A model generated the notes under the pieces. The model made no database searches, was not told the origin of the DNA, and was given only the letters and a program-made list of their open reading frames with translations. Of a stretch of DNA of 64,000 bases, positions 40,182 to 49,218 are shown piece after piece (the first letter of the stretch is position 1; every line of letters begins with the position of its first letter). The translations under genes were made by a program, and so were the position numbers. The DNA is from Paracholeplasma manati. Its GTDB lineage: Bacteria; Bacillota_I; Bacilli_A; Acholeplasmatales; UBA5453. The stretch is from NCBI RefSeq assembly GCF_025742995.1, contig NZ_JAOVQM010000002.1, positions 186,001-250,000 on the forward strand. The letters are read 5' to 3'.

Positions 40182-42353
40182 GTGTATAAAAATATTTATG
40201 AAAGACTCTTTGAAGAGTCAAGTTTAGGATTTGTTCATAACAAAATGATTTTTGATGAACAGCACCGTGCCATTGATTTTATCATCTTAAATGTCAATCA
40301 AGCATATCTCGATCAAATGAACGCGACACGTGAACAACTGGTTGGTAAACGTGTCAGTCTATTCTCTTCAGAAACCAATACCCATTTAGGCAATTGGATT
40401 CAATCGTATGAAAAAGTGTTTACGACCGATGAAACAGTCGAATTTATTCAATACTCATCGCTCTTACGCAAAACTTATTTCGTCAAAGCGTTTAAGATCA
40501 GTGACGATGAGTTTGTCGCGAGTATCGATTTATACGATTCATACAAACAAACGTATGAAAGCGCGAAGATGGAACAAAACCTCATCTTAAATGCGATCGC
40601 AGAAGGGATCATCGTTGTTTCAAATGACTATCTCATCACACACATCAATTCGAGTGCCAATCACATCTTAGGACACGACAATGATTTGTCCTTATTGGGT
40701 AAAGATATCTTTGAGGTATTATTTCAAGATGCTCAAGCATCTAAACGAACGCAATTTAAAGATGTTGTTCCCTATTTACCACTATACAATCGGGTGACAC
40801 AACTGCGTAAAAACGATGGTACTTGGCTCGATGTCTCCTTGTCCATTCTACCTAAAGCTGGTAGAAATTCAGAGATTGGTTTTGTCATTTCGTTTCAAGA
40901 CATCTCTCAGCTACAAGGTTTAAAGCGAGACTTACAACAAAGTGAACATACCAAACAAATTCTAGTAGACCATTTACCCGGCATGATTTATCGTTGTAAG
41001 ATGGATGAAAACTGGACGATGACTTTCATCAGTGAAGGGATTAAAACCCTCACAGGGTATGACGTCAATGAAGTCATCGATAACAATATCATCGCATTTA
41101 ACGACATCATTCATCCCAATTATCGTGAGCTTTTACAAGATACCTGGCAAGAAATCATTGACCAAAAATCCATATTTGAAAAAGAATACATGATCATTAC
41201 CAAAGAAGGCAAAAATAAATGGGTTTATGAACAAGGCAAACCCATCTATGATGAAACTGGAAACGTGATTGCTTTAGAGGGGATCATCATCGATTTAAAT
41301 AAGCGTCGTGAACGCGATTTAGAAATCGAACACATGATATACCATGACCAGTTGACGGGTCTCAAAAATCGTCTCTATTTTGATGAAACATTGACGTCAT
41401 TAGACGATGAACAAGCTTATCCATTTGGTGTTTTAATCGCGAACATCGATAACATGAAAATGATCAATGACAACTTTGGTCGAACTGCCGGTGACCAAGT
41501 CATCTTGGATTTCGCGGGTATTTTACGTGCTTATGAAAAGAAGAACTTCATCGTAGCCAGAACTGGTGGGGATGAGTTTTCGATCATCCTCAAAAACACA
41601 CCAAGCCTTGAAACCTATGAAATCATGCTTGAGATTCAAGACAAAGCGAAAACATTTACCTATGATGGACCCAACGGATTACAGTATCAAATGACCGTAT
41701 CTTGTGGCTATGAAACCAAGCTCGACCATGAATCGTCTATCAAAGACATCATCCGTAGTGCGGAAGACTTCATGCATAGACGTAAGTTACTTGCCCATAG
41801 CCGCTCCAATCGTGACTCTTTGTCATCGATTAAAGCGACGATGGTTGCGAACTCACAAGAAACTCAAGATCACATGGAACGCATGGGGGAAATCGCCCTT
41901 AAAGTTGGTGTGAAATTAGGCTTAAAACAAACCACGATGGATGACCTTTATTTACTCGCGATGTTACACGACATCGGTAAAATTGGGGTACCATTCCATA
42001 TCATTAATAAACCAGGCCCACTCACCGATGACGAGTGGGAAGTCATGAAAAAACACCCACTCATTGGGTATCAAATCGCCATATCATCGGTCGATTTAAA
42101 ACCGATTGCAGAAGGGATTTTGAATCACCACGAACGTTACGATGGTAAAGGTTATCCAAACCAAGTCAAAGGTAGAGACATTCCGCTAATAGCGCGAATT
42201 GTGTCGATCATTGACGCGTATGATGCCATTACCCAAGACCGCCCATATCGACCTAAAAAATCACATGAAGCGGCGATTGAAGAAATTAAAAAACATGCAG
42301 GGACTCAGTTTGACCCTGATATTGTAGATATATTTGTCAAAGTGTTTGAATAG
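40182..42353 (+). CDS. PAS-GGDEF-HD-GYP cyclic-di-GMP enzyme
   Basis: A 723-residue cytosolic protein. Three PAS-type sensor domains (about 5-120, 130-245, 255-375; the third has the PAC end WVYEQGKPIYDETGNVIALEGIIIDLNKRRE), a GGDEF domain (about 385-535, ARTGGDEFSI, no RxxD inhibition site before it) and an HD-GYP domain (about 545-720, LAMLHDIGKIG and HHERYDGKGYP). GGDEF makes cyclic-di-GMP from GTP and HD-GYP breaks it down, so the protein may switch direction with the PAS signal. There are no membrane helices. The start is GTG 40182 after GGGGAAA. The next gene, a second GGDEF protein, follows 11 nt later. Confidence 0.92.
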   Translation: MYKNIYERLFEESSLGFVHNKMIFDEQHRAIDFIILNVNQAYLDQMNATREQLVGKRVSLFSSETNTHLGNWIQSYEKVFTTDETVEFIQYSSLLRKTYFVKAFKISDDEFVASIDLYDSYKQTYESAKMEQNLILNAIAEGIIVVSNDYLITHINSSANHILGHDNDLSLLGKDIFEVLFQDAQASKRTQFKDVVPYLPLYNRVTQLRKNDGTWLDVSLSILPKAGRNSEIGFVISFQDISQLQGLKRDLQQSEHTKQILVDHLPGMIYRCKMDENWTMTFISEGIKTLTGYDVNEVIDNNIIAFNDIIHPNYRELLQDTWQEIIDQKSIFEKEYMIITKEGKNKWVYEQGKPIYDETGNVIALEGIIIDLNKRRERDLEIEHMIYHDQLTGLKNRLYFDETLTSLDDEQAYPFGVLIANIDNMKMINDNFGRTAGDQVILDFAGILRAYEKKNFIVARTGGDEFSIILKNTPSLETYEIMLEIQDKAKTFTYDGPNGLQYQMTVSCGYETKLDHESSIKDIIRSAEDFMHRRKLLAHSRSNRDSLSSIKATMVANSQETQDHMERMGEIALKVGVKLGLKQTTMDDLYLLAMLHDIGKIGVPFHIINKPGPLTDDEWEVMKKHPLIGYQIAISSVDLKPIAEGILNHHERYDGKGYPNQVKGRDIPLIARIVSIIDAYDAITQDRPYRPKKSHEAAIEEIKKHAGTQFDPDIVDIFVKVFE

Positions 42354-42364
42354 GAGAACCCCTT

Positions 42365-43729
42365 ATGGATGGTTTGTTAAAACGAATTAAAGTTTTTCTA
42401 ATCACATTCATAACCCTCCTATCGCTTTTAACCATTTTTGGTATATATAGTCCGCTTTCACAGACCATTGAAAAAGAAAAACGTATGAACTTCATCACCG
42501 CAGCAGAAATCTACCGTGATTCCGTTCAATCGTTTATCACCATTTCATTGCAGGATGCGAATATCATCGCATCTAACTACGATACCAAACAAATGATGAA
42601 AGGCTATTGGGAAGGTAACATCTCACAAGCAGATATCACTGCTTATTTTACTGCGTCCTTTCCTACAAACATGGCTTTATTTGATTATGTGGTATACGCA
42701 GAAATCGGAACGAATAACTTTCCATTATCCACTTATGGTAGTCCGGTAGAAACCTACACCTATCAAGACATCATTTTTGACTTTTATGATCATGAACTCA
42801 TCCCATTAGATACTGGCTACGTGCTTCGTGTGACCTATCCAGTCACCATGAATTTCACCAATGTCGGATATTTGATGATCTATTTTGATTTATCCAGTGC
42901 GGTGTTGTCCAGTGATAACATCACCCTAAACTTATACAAAAATGACTCATTTATACAATCAGTGTACGCAGAAGGGAAAAGACTAGAGGTTGATGGTGAA
43001 ATCATCTATGTCCATGATGAACATGTCGACTATGTGGGTGCGTTCAACGGGAATCAAATATTTTATGTCATTTCCATGACCAATGCCGATTTGTATGGTA
43101 ACACCAACTCAATCGTTAAATACGCCATCCTCGGTTTGATGCTCGTTATATTTCTAGCGTTCATTGTGTTTAACACTTCCGTTTATCAAAAAGCTGGTTC
43201 AATCATCCAAGAAACCAACCTTTTAAAGGATGAAATCACGCAAATCGCGGATATAGACTCATTGACTGGTGCTTTTTCAAGAAGTTACTTTGACCGTTAC
43301 GCAGCGGCGTTTGAACAACGCTATGCAGATGGCTGGGTAGCCAGCCTCATCATGATTGACTTTGATAACCTCAAAGCCATCAATGACACCTATGGTCACT
43401 TAGCTGGCGATACCGTTTTACAAAATATCTCTAAACTCATTCAAGAATCTTTACGTGCCAATGACTTGTTCTTTAGATTTGGTGGCGATGAATTTGTCGT
43501 CATTTTAGAAGACTGTGAACGTGAACTCGCCGAGAAGATTGCGAAAAGACTGAATGTAGAAATCCAAAAAGCTTCGGAATCCTTACCCTATGTCGTATCC
43601 ATTTCCTATGGTATTTCCATGCTCTCACATGACAGCAATCTTAAAAAAGTCATTCATGAAGCGGATGTCCAAATGTATTTAGACAAAAAACAAAAAAATC
43701 AAAAAGATTATGACTTATTCGACGTTTAG
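42365..43729 (+). CDS. membrane-bound diguanylate cyclase
   Basis: A 454-residue protein with one helix at residues 9-30, an extracellular sensor of about 220 residues (Cache-like alpha/beta pattern, no firm match), a second helix at about 258-278 (YAILGLMLVIFLAFIVFN), a short coiled linker and a C-terminal GGDEF domain. The active site is RFGGDEFVVIL, and RAND five residues before GGDEF is the RxxD inhibitory site, so product feedback is expected. It makes cyclic-di-GMP in response to an outside signal and should work with the bifunctional enzyme encoded just before it. ATG 42365 follows AGGAGA. A terminator overlaps its stop. Confidence 0.92.
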   Translation: MDGLLKRIKVFLITFITLLSLLTIFGIYSPLSQTIEKEKRMNFITAAEIYRDSVQSFITISLQDANIIASNYDTKQMMKGYWEGNISQADITAYFTASFPTNMALFDYVVYAEIGTNNFPLSTYGSPVETYTYQDIIFDFYDHELIPLDTGYVLRVTYPVTMNFTNVGYLMIYFDLSSAVLSSDNITLNLYKNDSFIQSVYAEGKRLEVDGEIIYVHDEHVDYVGAFNGNQIFYVISMTNADLYGNTNSIVKYAILGLMLVIFLAFIVFNTSVYQKAGSIIQETNLLKDEITQIADIDSLTGAFSRSYFDRYAAAFEQRYADGWVASLIMIDFDNLKAINDTYGHLAGDTVLQNISKLIQESLRANDLFFRFGGDEFVVILEDCERELAEKIAKRLNVEIQKASESLPYVVSISYGISMLSHDSNLKKVIHEADVQMYLDKKQKNQKDYDLFDV

Positions 43730-43754
43730 ACCTAACAATCTAAACGTTTTGTTT
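43722..43754 (+). terminator. terminator of the cyclic-di-GMP operon
   Basis: ACGTTTAGA (43722-43730, overlapping the TAG stop) pairs with TCTAAACGT (43739-43747), followed by TTTGTTTT. A TATAAT at 43755-43760 right after it probably serves the next gene. Confidence 0.8.
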
Positions 43755-43781
43755 TATAATAAAGGTAAGGGAGATGAAATC

Positions 43782-44213
43782 ATGAAAAAATATGAAAAAT
43801 GGATTTATCTTGGACTTTATGTCATCACATCTTTAATTTATCTACAACTCTTAATTGGCTTTTTCCGTTATGAAGATGCCTCAGGCATTGTATTATTCTT
43901 ACTCACCATGATTTTATTCAATATCTTATATGGGGTATATTCATTCAAAGTGAAAACCAACCCGATGGCTTTGTTATTATCCATATTTTACTTCATTTGG
44001 TTTTCAGTGGTATTCTTTAATATTCAAACCGAAGGGTTCGTCATTTTACCAAGATACGACATTTATTATCTATGGATCGATGGCACGTATTTCCCTGCGA
44101 AACTAGAAGCCTTAAATGCGTATTTCGAAACCGTACTCGCGGTATCGGTTTATGCCATTCCGCTATTACTATTACTCAATATGGAACTGTTCAATAAAAT
44201 CAAGAAAGGATAA
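43782..44213 (+). CDS. uncharacterised four-helix membrane protein
   Basis: I do not recognise a family. The 143-residue protein has about four hydrophobic segments: WIYLGLYVITSLIYLQLLIGFF, GIVLFLLTMILFNILYGVY, PMALLLSIFYFIWFSVVFFNI and ETVLAVSVYAIPLLLLLNMEL. The loop before the last helix is outside or inside depending on topology and carries ILPRYDIYYLWIDGTYFPAKLE. No signal peptide or catalytic motif. ATG 43782 follows AAGGGAG; a longer frame from 43710 would begin inside the terminator and GGDEF gene. A small winged-helix-like gene follows after 7 nt. Confidence 0.7.
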   Translation: MKKYEKWIYLGLYVITSLIYLQLLIGFFRYEDASGIVLFLLTMILFNILYGVYSFKVKTNPMALLLSIFYFIWFSVVFFNIQTEGFVILPRYDIYYLWIDGTYFPAKLEALNAYFETVLAVSVYAIPLLLLLNMELFNKIKKG

Positions 44214-44220
44214 TATACCC

Positions 44221-44400
44221 ATGGATGATCAAGCTATAGTATTACAAGTCTTAGAAAATGCCGGTGTACCACTCTCACAAAAAGAAATCGAAGCCCAGTC
44301 GGGTTTAGATCCTAAAGTCGTTGATAAAGCGATGAAGGCTCTTAAAAAAGATGAGAAGATTGTCTCTAAAATCCGTTGTAAATGGGAACCAAACCATTAA
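44221..44400 (+). CDS. small winged-helix-like protein
   Basis: A 59-residue protein, MDDQAIVLQVLENAGVPLSQKEIEAQSGLDPKVVDKAMKALKKDEKIVSK followed by a short basic tail. The helix-turn-helix pattern (LSQKEIEAQSGLDPKVVDKAMKALKKDEKIV) followed by a strand is that of a minimal winged helix, as in MarR/DprA-type wings. It may bind DNA or be a small partner of a regulator. ATG 44221 follows AAAGGA with about 10 nt spacing; the longer frame overlaps the previous gene. It shares the transcript of the four-helix membrane protein and ends at a terminator. Confidence 0.72.
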   Translation: MDDQAIVLQVLENAGVPLSQKEIEAQSGLDPKVVDKAMKALKKDEKIVSKIRCKWEPNH

Positions 44401-44404
44401 TATG

Positions 44405-44430
44405 AATATCCCATTTGGGATATTTTTTCT
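44405..44430 (+). terminator. terminator
   Basis: AATATCCC (44405-44412) pairs with GGGATATT (44417-44424), followed by TTTT. The ribosome-binding site of the next gene comes directly after. Confidence 0.85.
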
Positions 44431-44442
44431 AGGAGGAAATGC

Positions 44443-45453
44443 ATGGAACCACAGGTAAAAGCCTTATTTAATGAATCGATGCTAGAGGTTGCGAAAACAC
44501 TGTATCCAATGGATGAAGGGTCACTCAAACTATTGGGTGGATTTGAATCCTTTGTGTATGAATATACGCTCAACCAACAACGGTATATTTTAAAGTTCAC
44601 ACATAGTTCGCACCGTACCAGAGATCAAATCGATTCAGAGTTTGATTTTGTGAATCATTTATATCAACAGGGGGCACGGGTTTCTAAACCTGTCACCACT
44701 CGTCACGGCAACTATACGCATAGAATCCCTGCGGATATGGGTTATTTCACGTTGTCTTCAACCGAAAAAGCAGCAGGTATTCGAACCAAAGACTTACTGA
44801 CTAACCCAACATTGATCGACAACTATGGTCAAACCATCGGGGCTTTTCATCGTTCGACCATGACTTATCAACCAAGTTTCAACATCGATCGACGATTCAC
44901 CTGGTATGACGATTCATTGATTTTGGATGCGAGAAAGTATTTAGATGATACCGATTTATTTATATTGGGTGAACTGAATTCAGTCATCGAAGCGATCAAA
45001 CAAATCCCGATGTCTTTAGACAATTACGGATTGATTCATACCGACATCCATGCCGGTAACTTTTTAGTCGATCAAGATCAAAATCTAACCGTGTTTGATT
45101 TTGATGATTGTGCCTATTTTTATTTCTTAAGTGATATCGCCATCGCGATCTTTTATACCGTCTTTTTCAATCCAAACCGTCATGAGGTTGCTAAACCTTT
45201 CATCAAAGCGTTGTTAAAAGGCTATATGAAACAACACACCTTAAAAAAATCCGATTTTTTACGAATCGAATTATTCTTTAAGCTAAGAACCCTCATTTTA
45301 TATCTCGCACTCAAACGCAGTACTCAACCAACAGATCCTTTCACACAAAAATACAACAGCATTTACTTAGAAGACCTCAAACAGCACAAACCGTTTCTCA
45401 ACCTAGATTACGATATGCTTTATGAAGAAGTTCAAAAAGAATCGATGGTATAA
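44443..45453 (+). CDS. aminoglycoside phosphotransferase-like kinase
   Basis: A 336-residue APH-fold small-molecule kinase. Seen: the N-lobe start LKLLGGFESFVYEYTLNQQRYILKFTHS with the ATP-binding Lys in YILKF, the catalytic loop LIHTDIHAGNFLVDQ (HxDxxxxN) and the metal-binding TVFDFDDC. The family includes homoserine, choline and SrkA stress-response kinases, so neither the substrate nor drug resistance can be claimed. ATG 44443 follows AGGAGG. The GH5 gene begins 21 nt after its stop on the same strand. Confidence 0.85.
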   Translation: MEPQVKALFNESMLEVAKTLYPMDEGSLKLLGGFESFVYEYTLNQQRYILKFTHSSHRTRDQIDSEFDFVNHLYQQGARVSKPVTTRHGNYTHRIPADMGYFTLSSTEKAAGIRTKDLLTNPTLIDNYGQTIGAFHRSTMTYQPSFNIDRRFTWYDDSLILDARKYLDDTDLFILGELNSVIEAIKQIPMSLDNYGLIHTDIHAGNFLVDQDQNLTVFDFDDCAYFYFLSDIAIAIFYTVFFNPNRHEVAKPFIKALLKGYMKQHTLKKSDFLRIELFFKLRTLILYLALKRSTQPTDPFTQKYNSIYLEDLKQHKPFLNLDYDMLYEEVQKESMV

Positions 45454-45474
45454 TAATCAAGAAAGAGGTACACT

Positions 45475-46476
45475 ATGGAACACATCAGAGGCGTCAATTT
45501 AGGTGGTTGGTTCGTCTTAGAATCTTGGATGAGACCAGCGTTATTCGAAGGATTAACCGGTCCGGATGAAACCCACTTTATGCAAAACCATAAAGATCCC
45601 CATCAAGCACTTGACAACCATTATCAAACCTTCATCACAGAAGCCGATTTCCAGTACCTTAAAGCACACAACATCACACAGGTAAGGCTACCTGTGCCAT
45701 GGTGGTTTTTAGGTACCGATTTGTATCACCGTTCGAAAGAACACATCGATCGTGCGTTTGAATACGCCAATCGTTATGGGATTCAAATACTACTCGATTT
45801 ACATACCGCACCTGGTTGTCAAAATGGCTTTGATAACGGTGGAATCACCGGTGTCATCGATTGGCCAAAAGACAAGAAAAATATCGATCAAACGATTGAA
45901 GTATTGAAATCGTTGGTGAGCCTTTATCATGAAAACAACGCCTTTGTTGGGATCGAAGTTTTAAATGAACCACACAGTTCAATCGATATTGATATCATCT
46001 TAGATTTCTATGAAAGAAGTTACCAAGAGATTCGAAAGATCACTCAAAAGCTTATTGTTTTCCATGACGCCTTTAGACCTAAGTTAGGTGTTTGGAAAAC
46101 CTTCTTCAAAAACAAGGACAATGTCGCTTTTGACTTACACTTATACCACTGTTTTGATGAACGAATCGTCAACGGTGGCGAACTCAATCACCTTAAAGTG
46201 GTGATCGAAGAACGGCACCAAATGATTCAAAACCTCTCTAAGTTTGTCAGAGTCATTGTAGGCGAATGGTCGTTGGGTTTGAGAGAATCCAAGATGGATT
46301 TTAAGGATCCATTTTCCCATGACTTATTTGTCAGACTGTTAGCGGATTTACAACTGTATGTGTATAATCAAGCCTTTGGGTTCTATTTTTGGAACTACAA
46401 AATTGACCGTGAATCCCATTTGAATTGGGACATGAGACGCATGATTGATGCCGATTTATTACCTAAAAACTATTAA
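45475..46476 (+). CDS. glycoside hydrolase family 5 enzyme (beta-glucanase-like)
   Basis: A 333-residue TIM-barrel hydrolase. It starts with RGVNLGGWFVLESWMRP, a mark of the exo-beta-1,3-glucanase side of GH5. Catalytic residues: acid/base E165 in LNEPH and nucleophile E264 in GEWSLG; HLYHCFD and FGFYFWNYK lie in the usual strands. There is no signal peptide, so it acts on imported oligosaccharides or on glycolipids inside the cell. ATG 45475 follows AAGAGGT. It is followed by a DsrE-like gene after 15 nt. Confidence 0.85.
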   Translation: MEHIRGVNLGGWFVLESWMRPALFEGLTGPDETHFMQNHKDPHQALDNHYQTFITEADFQYLKAHNITQVRLPVPWWFLGTDLYHRSKEHIDRAFEYANRYGIQILLDLHTAPGCQNGFDNGGITGVIDWPKDKKNIDQTIEVLKSLVSLYHENNAFVGIEVLNEPHSSIDIDIILDFYERSYQEIRKITQKLIVFHDAFRPKLGVWKTFFKNKDNVAFDLHLYHCFDERIVNGGELNHLKVVIEERHQMIQNLSKFVRVIVGEWSLGLRESKMDFKDPFSHDLFVRLLADLQLYVYNQAFGFYFWNYKIDRESHLNWDMRRMIDADLLPKNY

Positions 46477-46491
46477 ACCGAGGAGAAACCC

Positions 46492-46797
46492 ATGAAAGCA
46501 CTGTTTCATATCGACGAAAGACACAAATGGCCATTATTATCGATGAATATCAAAAACTTATTACAAATGAGCCCAGTGATGAATATCGCTGTGGTCATCA
46601 ATTCAGAAGCGGTTGAACTATTCATTAAATCTACTGTGAAGCTTGAACCTAATGTGAAATACTACTTATGTGAGAACTCTATAAAGACGAGAAATCTCAA
46701 TCCAAACGATGTTTTACCAGGTACTGAAATCGTGAAGAGTGGTGTCTATCAGATTGTCTTATTACAAAATCAAGGTTATGCTTATATAAAACCGTAA
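46492..46797 (+). CDS. DsrE/DsrF-like protein
   Basis: A 101-residue alpha/beta protein. The start KALFHIDERHKWPLLSMNIKNLLQ followed by NIAVVINSEAVELFI and the end VYQIVLLQNQGYAYIKP matches the DsrE/DsrF-like (DUF1791) group, whose members are linked to sulfur-carrier chemistry. The position of the usual active Cys reads YYLCENSIKTRNL, so one Cys is present. ATG 46492 follows GAGGAG. Its stop codon is part of the terminator hairpin. Confidence 0.8.
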   Translation: MKALFHIDERHKWPLLSMNIKNLLQMSPVMNIAVVINSEAVELFIKSTVKLEPNVKYYLCENSIKTRNLNPNDVLPGTEIVKSGVYQIVLLQNQGYAYIKP

Positions 46798-46815
46798 ATT
46801 GATACGGTTTTTTTC
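46788..46815 (+). terminator. terminator overlapping the stop codon
   Basis: AAACCGTA pairs with TACGGTTT (46803-46810) around a six-base loop and runs into a T-tract. A TATAAT at 46827-46832 follows it and can start the next gene. Confidence 0.85.
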
Positions 46816-46857
46816 TTTTCTTAATGTTATAATTGAATTAATGACGAGGTTAATCGA

Positions 46858-47265
46858 ATGAAGAAAATATATATAATTTTATTTTTAATGATCATCACTT
46901 TGAGTGGTTGTCAAAATAACGGTACCATCGTAAGGTATTCAGATGATTTATCCATCAAACAGGATGGCATCATTTATTTGGTGGATAGTTTCTATGAGAA
47001 TGGTTCTAATCTGACTTTTAGAATATCCATTGAGAATACCACCGATGAGTCACAAATCTTAAAACTCGAAGACTTATTCATCACTCGGTTATCCAACGAA
47101 GTAGGATATCCTGTGAATTGTCGTATCTTCGACAATGAAGTCACAGTTTCATCAAAATCGAAACAAAACTTATCGTGTGTGGTTGTATTACCAACATCGA
47201 TTGAAGATGAACACTACAAATTAACATTTAACCAGTTTGTTTTTAACTTGTTTGAGAAGAAATAG
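46858..47265 (+). CDS. small lipoprotein
   Basis: A 135-residue lipoprotein: signal MKKIYIILFLMIITLSGC with lipobox TLSGC. The mature part is beta-rich (IIYLVDSFYENGSNLTFRISIENTTDESQILKLEDLFI ... KSKQNLSCVVVLP) and looks like an immunoglobulin-type fold of the DUF4352/telokin-like kind, which fits a surface domain of unknown role. ATG 46858 follows GAGG. The first gene of the AT-rich island begins only 8 nt after its stop with no terminator between, so transcription probably runs on into the island. Confidence 0.75.
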   Translation: MKKIYIILFLMIITLSGCQNNGTIVRYSDDLSIKQDGIIYLVDSFYENGSNLTFRISIENTTDESQILKLEDLFITRLSNEVGYPVNCRIFDNEVTVSSKSKQNLSCVVVLPTSIEDEHYKLTFNQFVFNLFEKK

Positions 47266-47273
47266 AGGAAAAT

Positions 47274-48140
47274 ATGGATAAAAAAAGAATTTTGGAAATT
47301 ATTGATATTCTGTCACATTCTATAAAAGAAAAGGATAACTACCTTGTTGACGAGTTAAAGGGTCTTATTTTTGATGAAAAACTACCGAAATATTTAACTA
47401 TGATAGATCAAGTTTCTATCGATCTAGACTATGAAAAAGAGTTTTCTTTGTATTTGAAGCAAGAACGCCTAATTAAAGAAGTAAGTGTTGAAAAGTATTA
47501 TGACTCTTTAAATAAAGTGAAAGAAATACTCGAATACAGTTATAACATTACAATACCTTTTAACCTATACACAGTTTCAGATCATAATTGGTTCACAAAC
47601 ATGATCATTGATTTTGAAAGTAATCAAAAGAATATAAACCTAAACTTAAAATGGCATCACATACTTTCTGCAGCATATAATAATTATAAGTATTTCTTGA
47701 AGATAAAAAATCGTACCTTCAAGAAAGTTATGTTGAATTCTAAAACTATTTTTTATTGTGATGTGGCTAACAAAAAGATCTGTAGAAAACCATCAAAATC
47801 AAACTTAAAAAAAGTTGGATCTGATAATAGTCTATATTTTGGAATTAAAGATGAAAGTATAATGTACGACTTGATTAAAAATATCCTTAATGTTGATGAT
47901 AATGAATTTAATCGTAAATTTAAAATGAAAGCATATAACCAGATTATTGATGTAGAAACTAACCTCAATAAACAAAATCAAGTACAAGTTAAAATAATCG
48001 GTGATGGAAAAATGGCTTATATTTTTGACTTATATCAAATTAAACAAATGAATCAGATCAACCCTGATAACATATTTTTTTGTATTGACTTTAAAAATAA
48101 CGAAATTACAGTTATATATGAGAGTGAAATCAATGCATAA
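47274..48140 (+). CDS. unknown protein, first gene of the MORC-Z1 methylation island
   Basis: I do not recognise this 288-residue protein. It is soluble, rich in Lys, Asn and Ile, and has no signal peptide. Residues 1-80 look alpha-helical (ILEIIDILSHSIKEKDNYLVDELKG). The middle holds WHHILSAAYNNYKYFLKIKNRTFKKVM and an isolated Cys pair (FYCDVANKKICRK). The end is beta-rich (QVQVKIIGDGKMAYIFDLYQIKQMNQINPDNIFFCIDFKNNEITVIYE). No nuclease or DNA-binding motif is clear. ATG 47274 follows AGAGGAAA. It overlaps the first methyltransferase gene by 8 nt (ATGCATAA), so it is coupled to it and probably part of the same system, perhaps a specificity or control subunit. Confidence 0.65.
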   Translation: MDKKRILEIIDILSHSIKEKDNYLVDELKGLIFDEKLPKYLTMIDQVSIDLDYEKEFSLYLKQERLIKEVSVEKYYDSLNKVKEILEYSYNITIPFNLYTVSDHNWFTNMIIDFESNQKNINLNLKWHHILSAAYNNYKYFLKIKNRTFKKVMLNSKTIFYCDVANKKICRKPSKSNLKKVGSDNSLYFGIKDESIMYDLIKNILNVDDNEFNRKFKMKAYNQIIDVETNLNKQNQVQVKIIGDGKMAYIFDLYQIKQMNQINPDNIFFCIDFKNNEITVIYESEINA

Positions 48141-49218
48141 ACTAAAACTAGCAACTGTTTTCAGTGGAATTGGGTCAGTAGAACACGCATTAATAAAACA
48201 AAGCATACCATTTGAAACTGTTTTCGCTTGTGACTCAGGCGAAAGATATTTAAATCAAACTGAAAGTGAGATAAAAGACGATATCCATCTTAATCAAATT
48301 AGAGACGTCAAAAAGCATATTAATAACCTGTATAACAAAGAAAGAAAACCTAATTATGTACGTGAAACATATTTTGCCAACTATGACATTGATGATAGTA
48401 GATGGTACGATGACATTCGATTCATTGATGGTAACAAATACATAAATCAAGTTGATTTATTTGTAGGTGGGAGCCCTTGTCAAAGTTTCTCAATTATGGG
48501 AAAAAGAGCCGGTTTAGATGATACAAGAGGTACACTTTTCTATCATTTCGCACGTCTTGTAAATGAAATCAAACCCGAAGTGTTCATTTTTGAGAATGTA
48601 CCAGGTATGCTAACGCATGATTATGGGAACACTTGGGATGTAATTAAAGGAGTATTTAAGCAACTGGACTACAATATTAAGTTTGAAGTTATGGATGCGA
48701 TAGATTTCGGTATTCCTCAAAGGAGAAAAAGACTATTTGTTGTGGGATTTAGAGATAAATCAATAGAATTCGAGTTTCCGAAAGGTCAACAAAATTTTGA
48801 ACCAATAACAACATTTTTGGAAGAAAACAATGAAATTGAATCCCATTTCTATTTAGGAAAAAAAGGATTTGAATTTGTAACAAATCCAAAATATAAAAAT
48901 AGAGCTAAAATTCTAGGTGATACTATTAGAACACAAAAAGCAAATCAACAGTTTAATTGGAATGGTGATTTTGTTTTTGTACCTACTGCATCAATTACGA
49001 ATGACCAAGTTAAAAGAAGAGCATATGAAGGTATTTACAATAATCAACATGGATACATTAGACAACTCACCAATAGAGAATGTTTGAACCTTATGGGATA
49101 CAGCTCAAATTTTAAAATTGTCGTTCCCAAAATGCAAGCATATAGACAAGCTGGTAATTCTATTGTAGTCAATGTAATGGAAGCATTAATTAATGAAATT
49201 ATGAAAGTGATGAAATAA
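48133..49218 (+). CDS. DNA (cytosine-5)-methyltransferase 1
   Basis: A 361-residue m5C methyltransferase, moving a methyl group from SAM to C5 of cytosine in a specific DNA site. Motif I FSGIGSVEHAL, motif IV GGSPCQSFS with the catalytic C116, motif VI ENVPG, motif VIII QRRKRLFVVG and motif X QAGNSIVVNV are all present in the standard order; the target recognition part lies between VIII and IX (about 230-310). Between motifs I and IV there is an unusual insert of about 70 residues that it shares with the next protein. ATG 48133 overlaps the previous stop by 8 nt; a longer frame from 48085 lies in the previous gene. Confidence 0.93.
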   Translation: MHKLKLATVFSGIGSVEHALIKQSIPFETVFACDSGERYLNQTESEIKDDIHLNQIRDVKKHINNLYNKERKPNYVRETYFANYDIDDSRWYDDIRFIDGNKYINQVDLFVGGSPCQSFSIMGKRAGLDDTRGTLFYHFARLVNEIKPEVFIFENVPGMLTHDYGNTWDVIKGVFKQLDYNIKFEVMDAIDFGIPQRRKRLFVVGFRDKSIEFEFPKGQQNFEPITTFLEENNEIESHFYLGKKGFEFVTNPKYKNRAKILGDTIRTQKANQQFNWNGDFVFVPTASITNDQVKRRAYEGIYNNQHGYIRQLTNRECLNLMGYSSNFKIVVPKMQAYRQAGNSIVVNVMEALINEIMKVMK

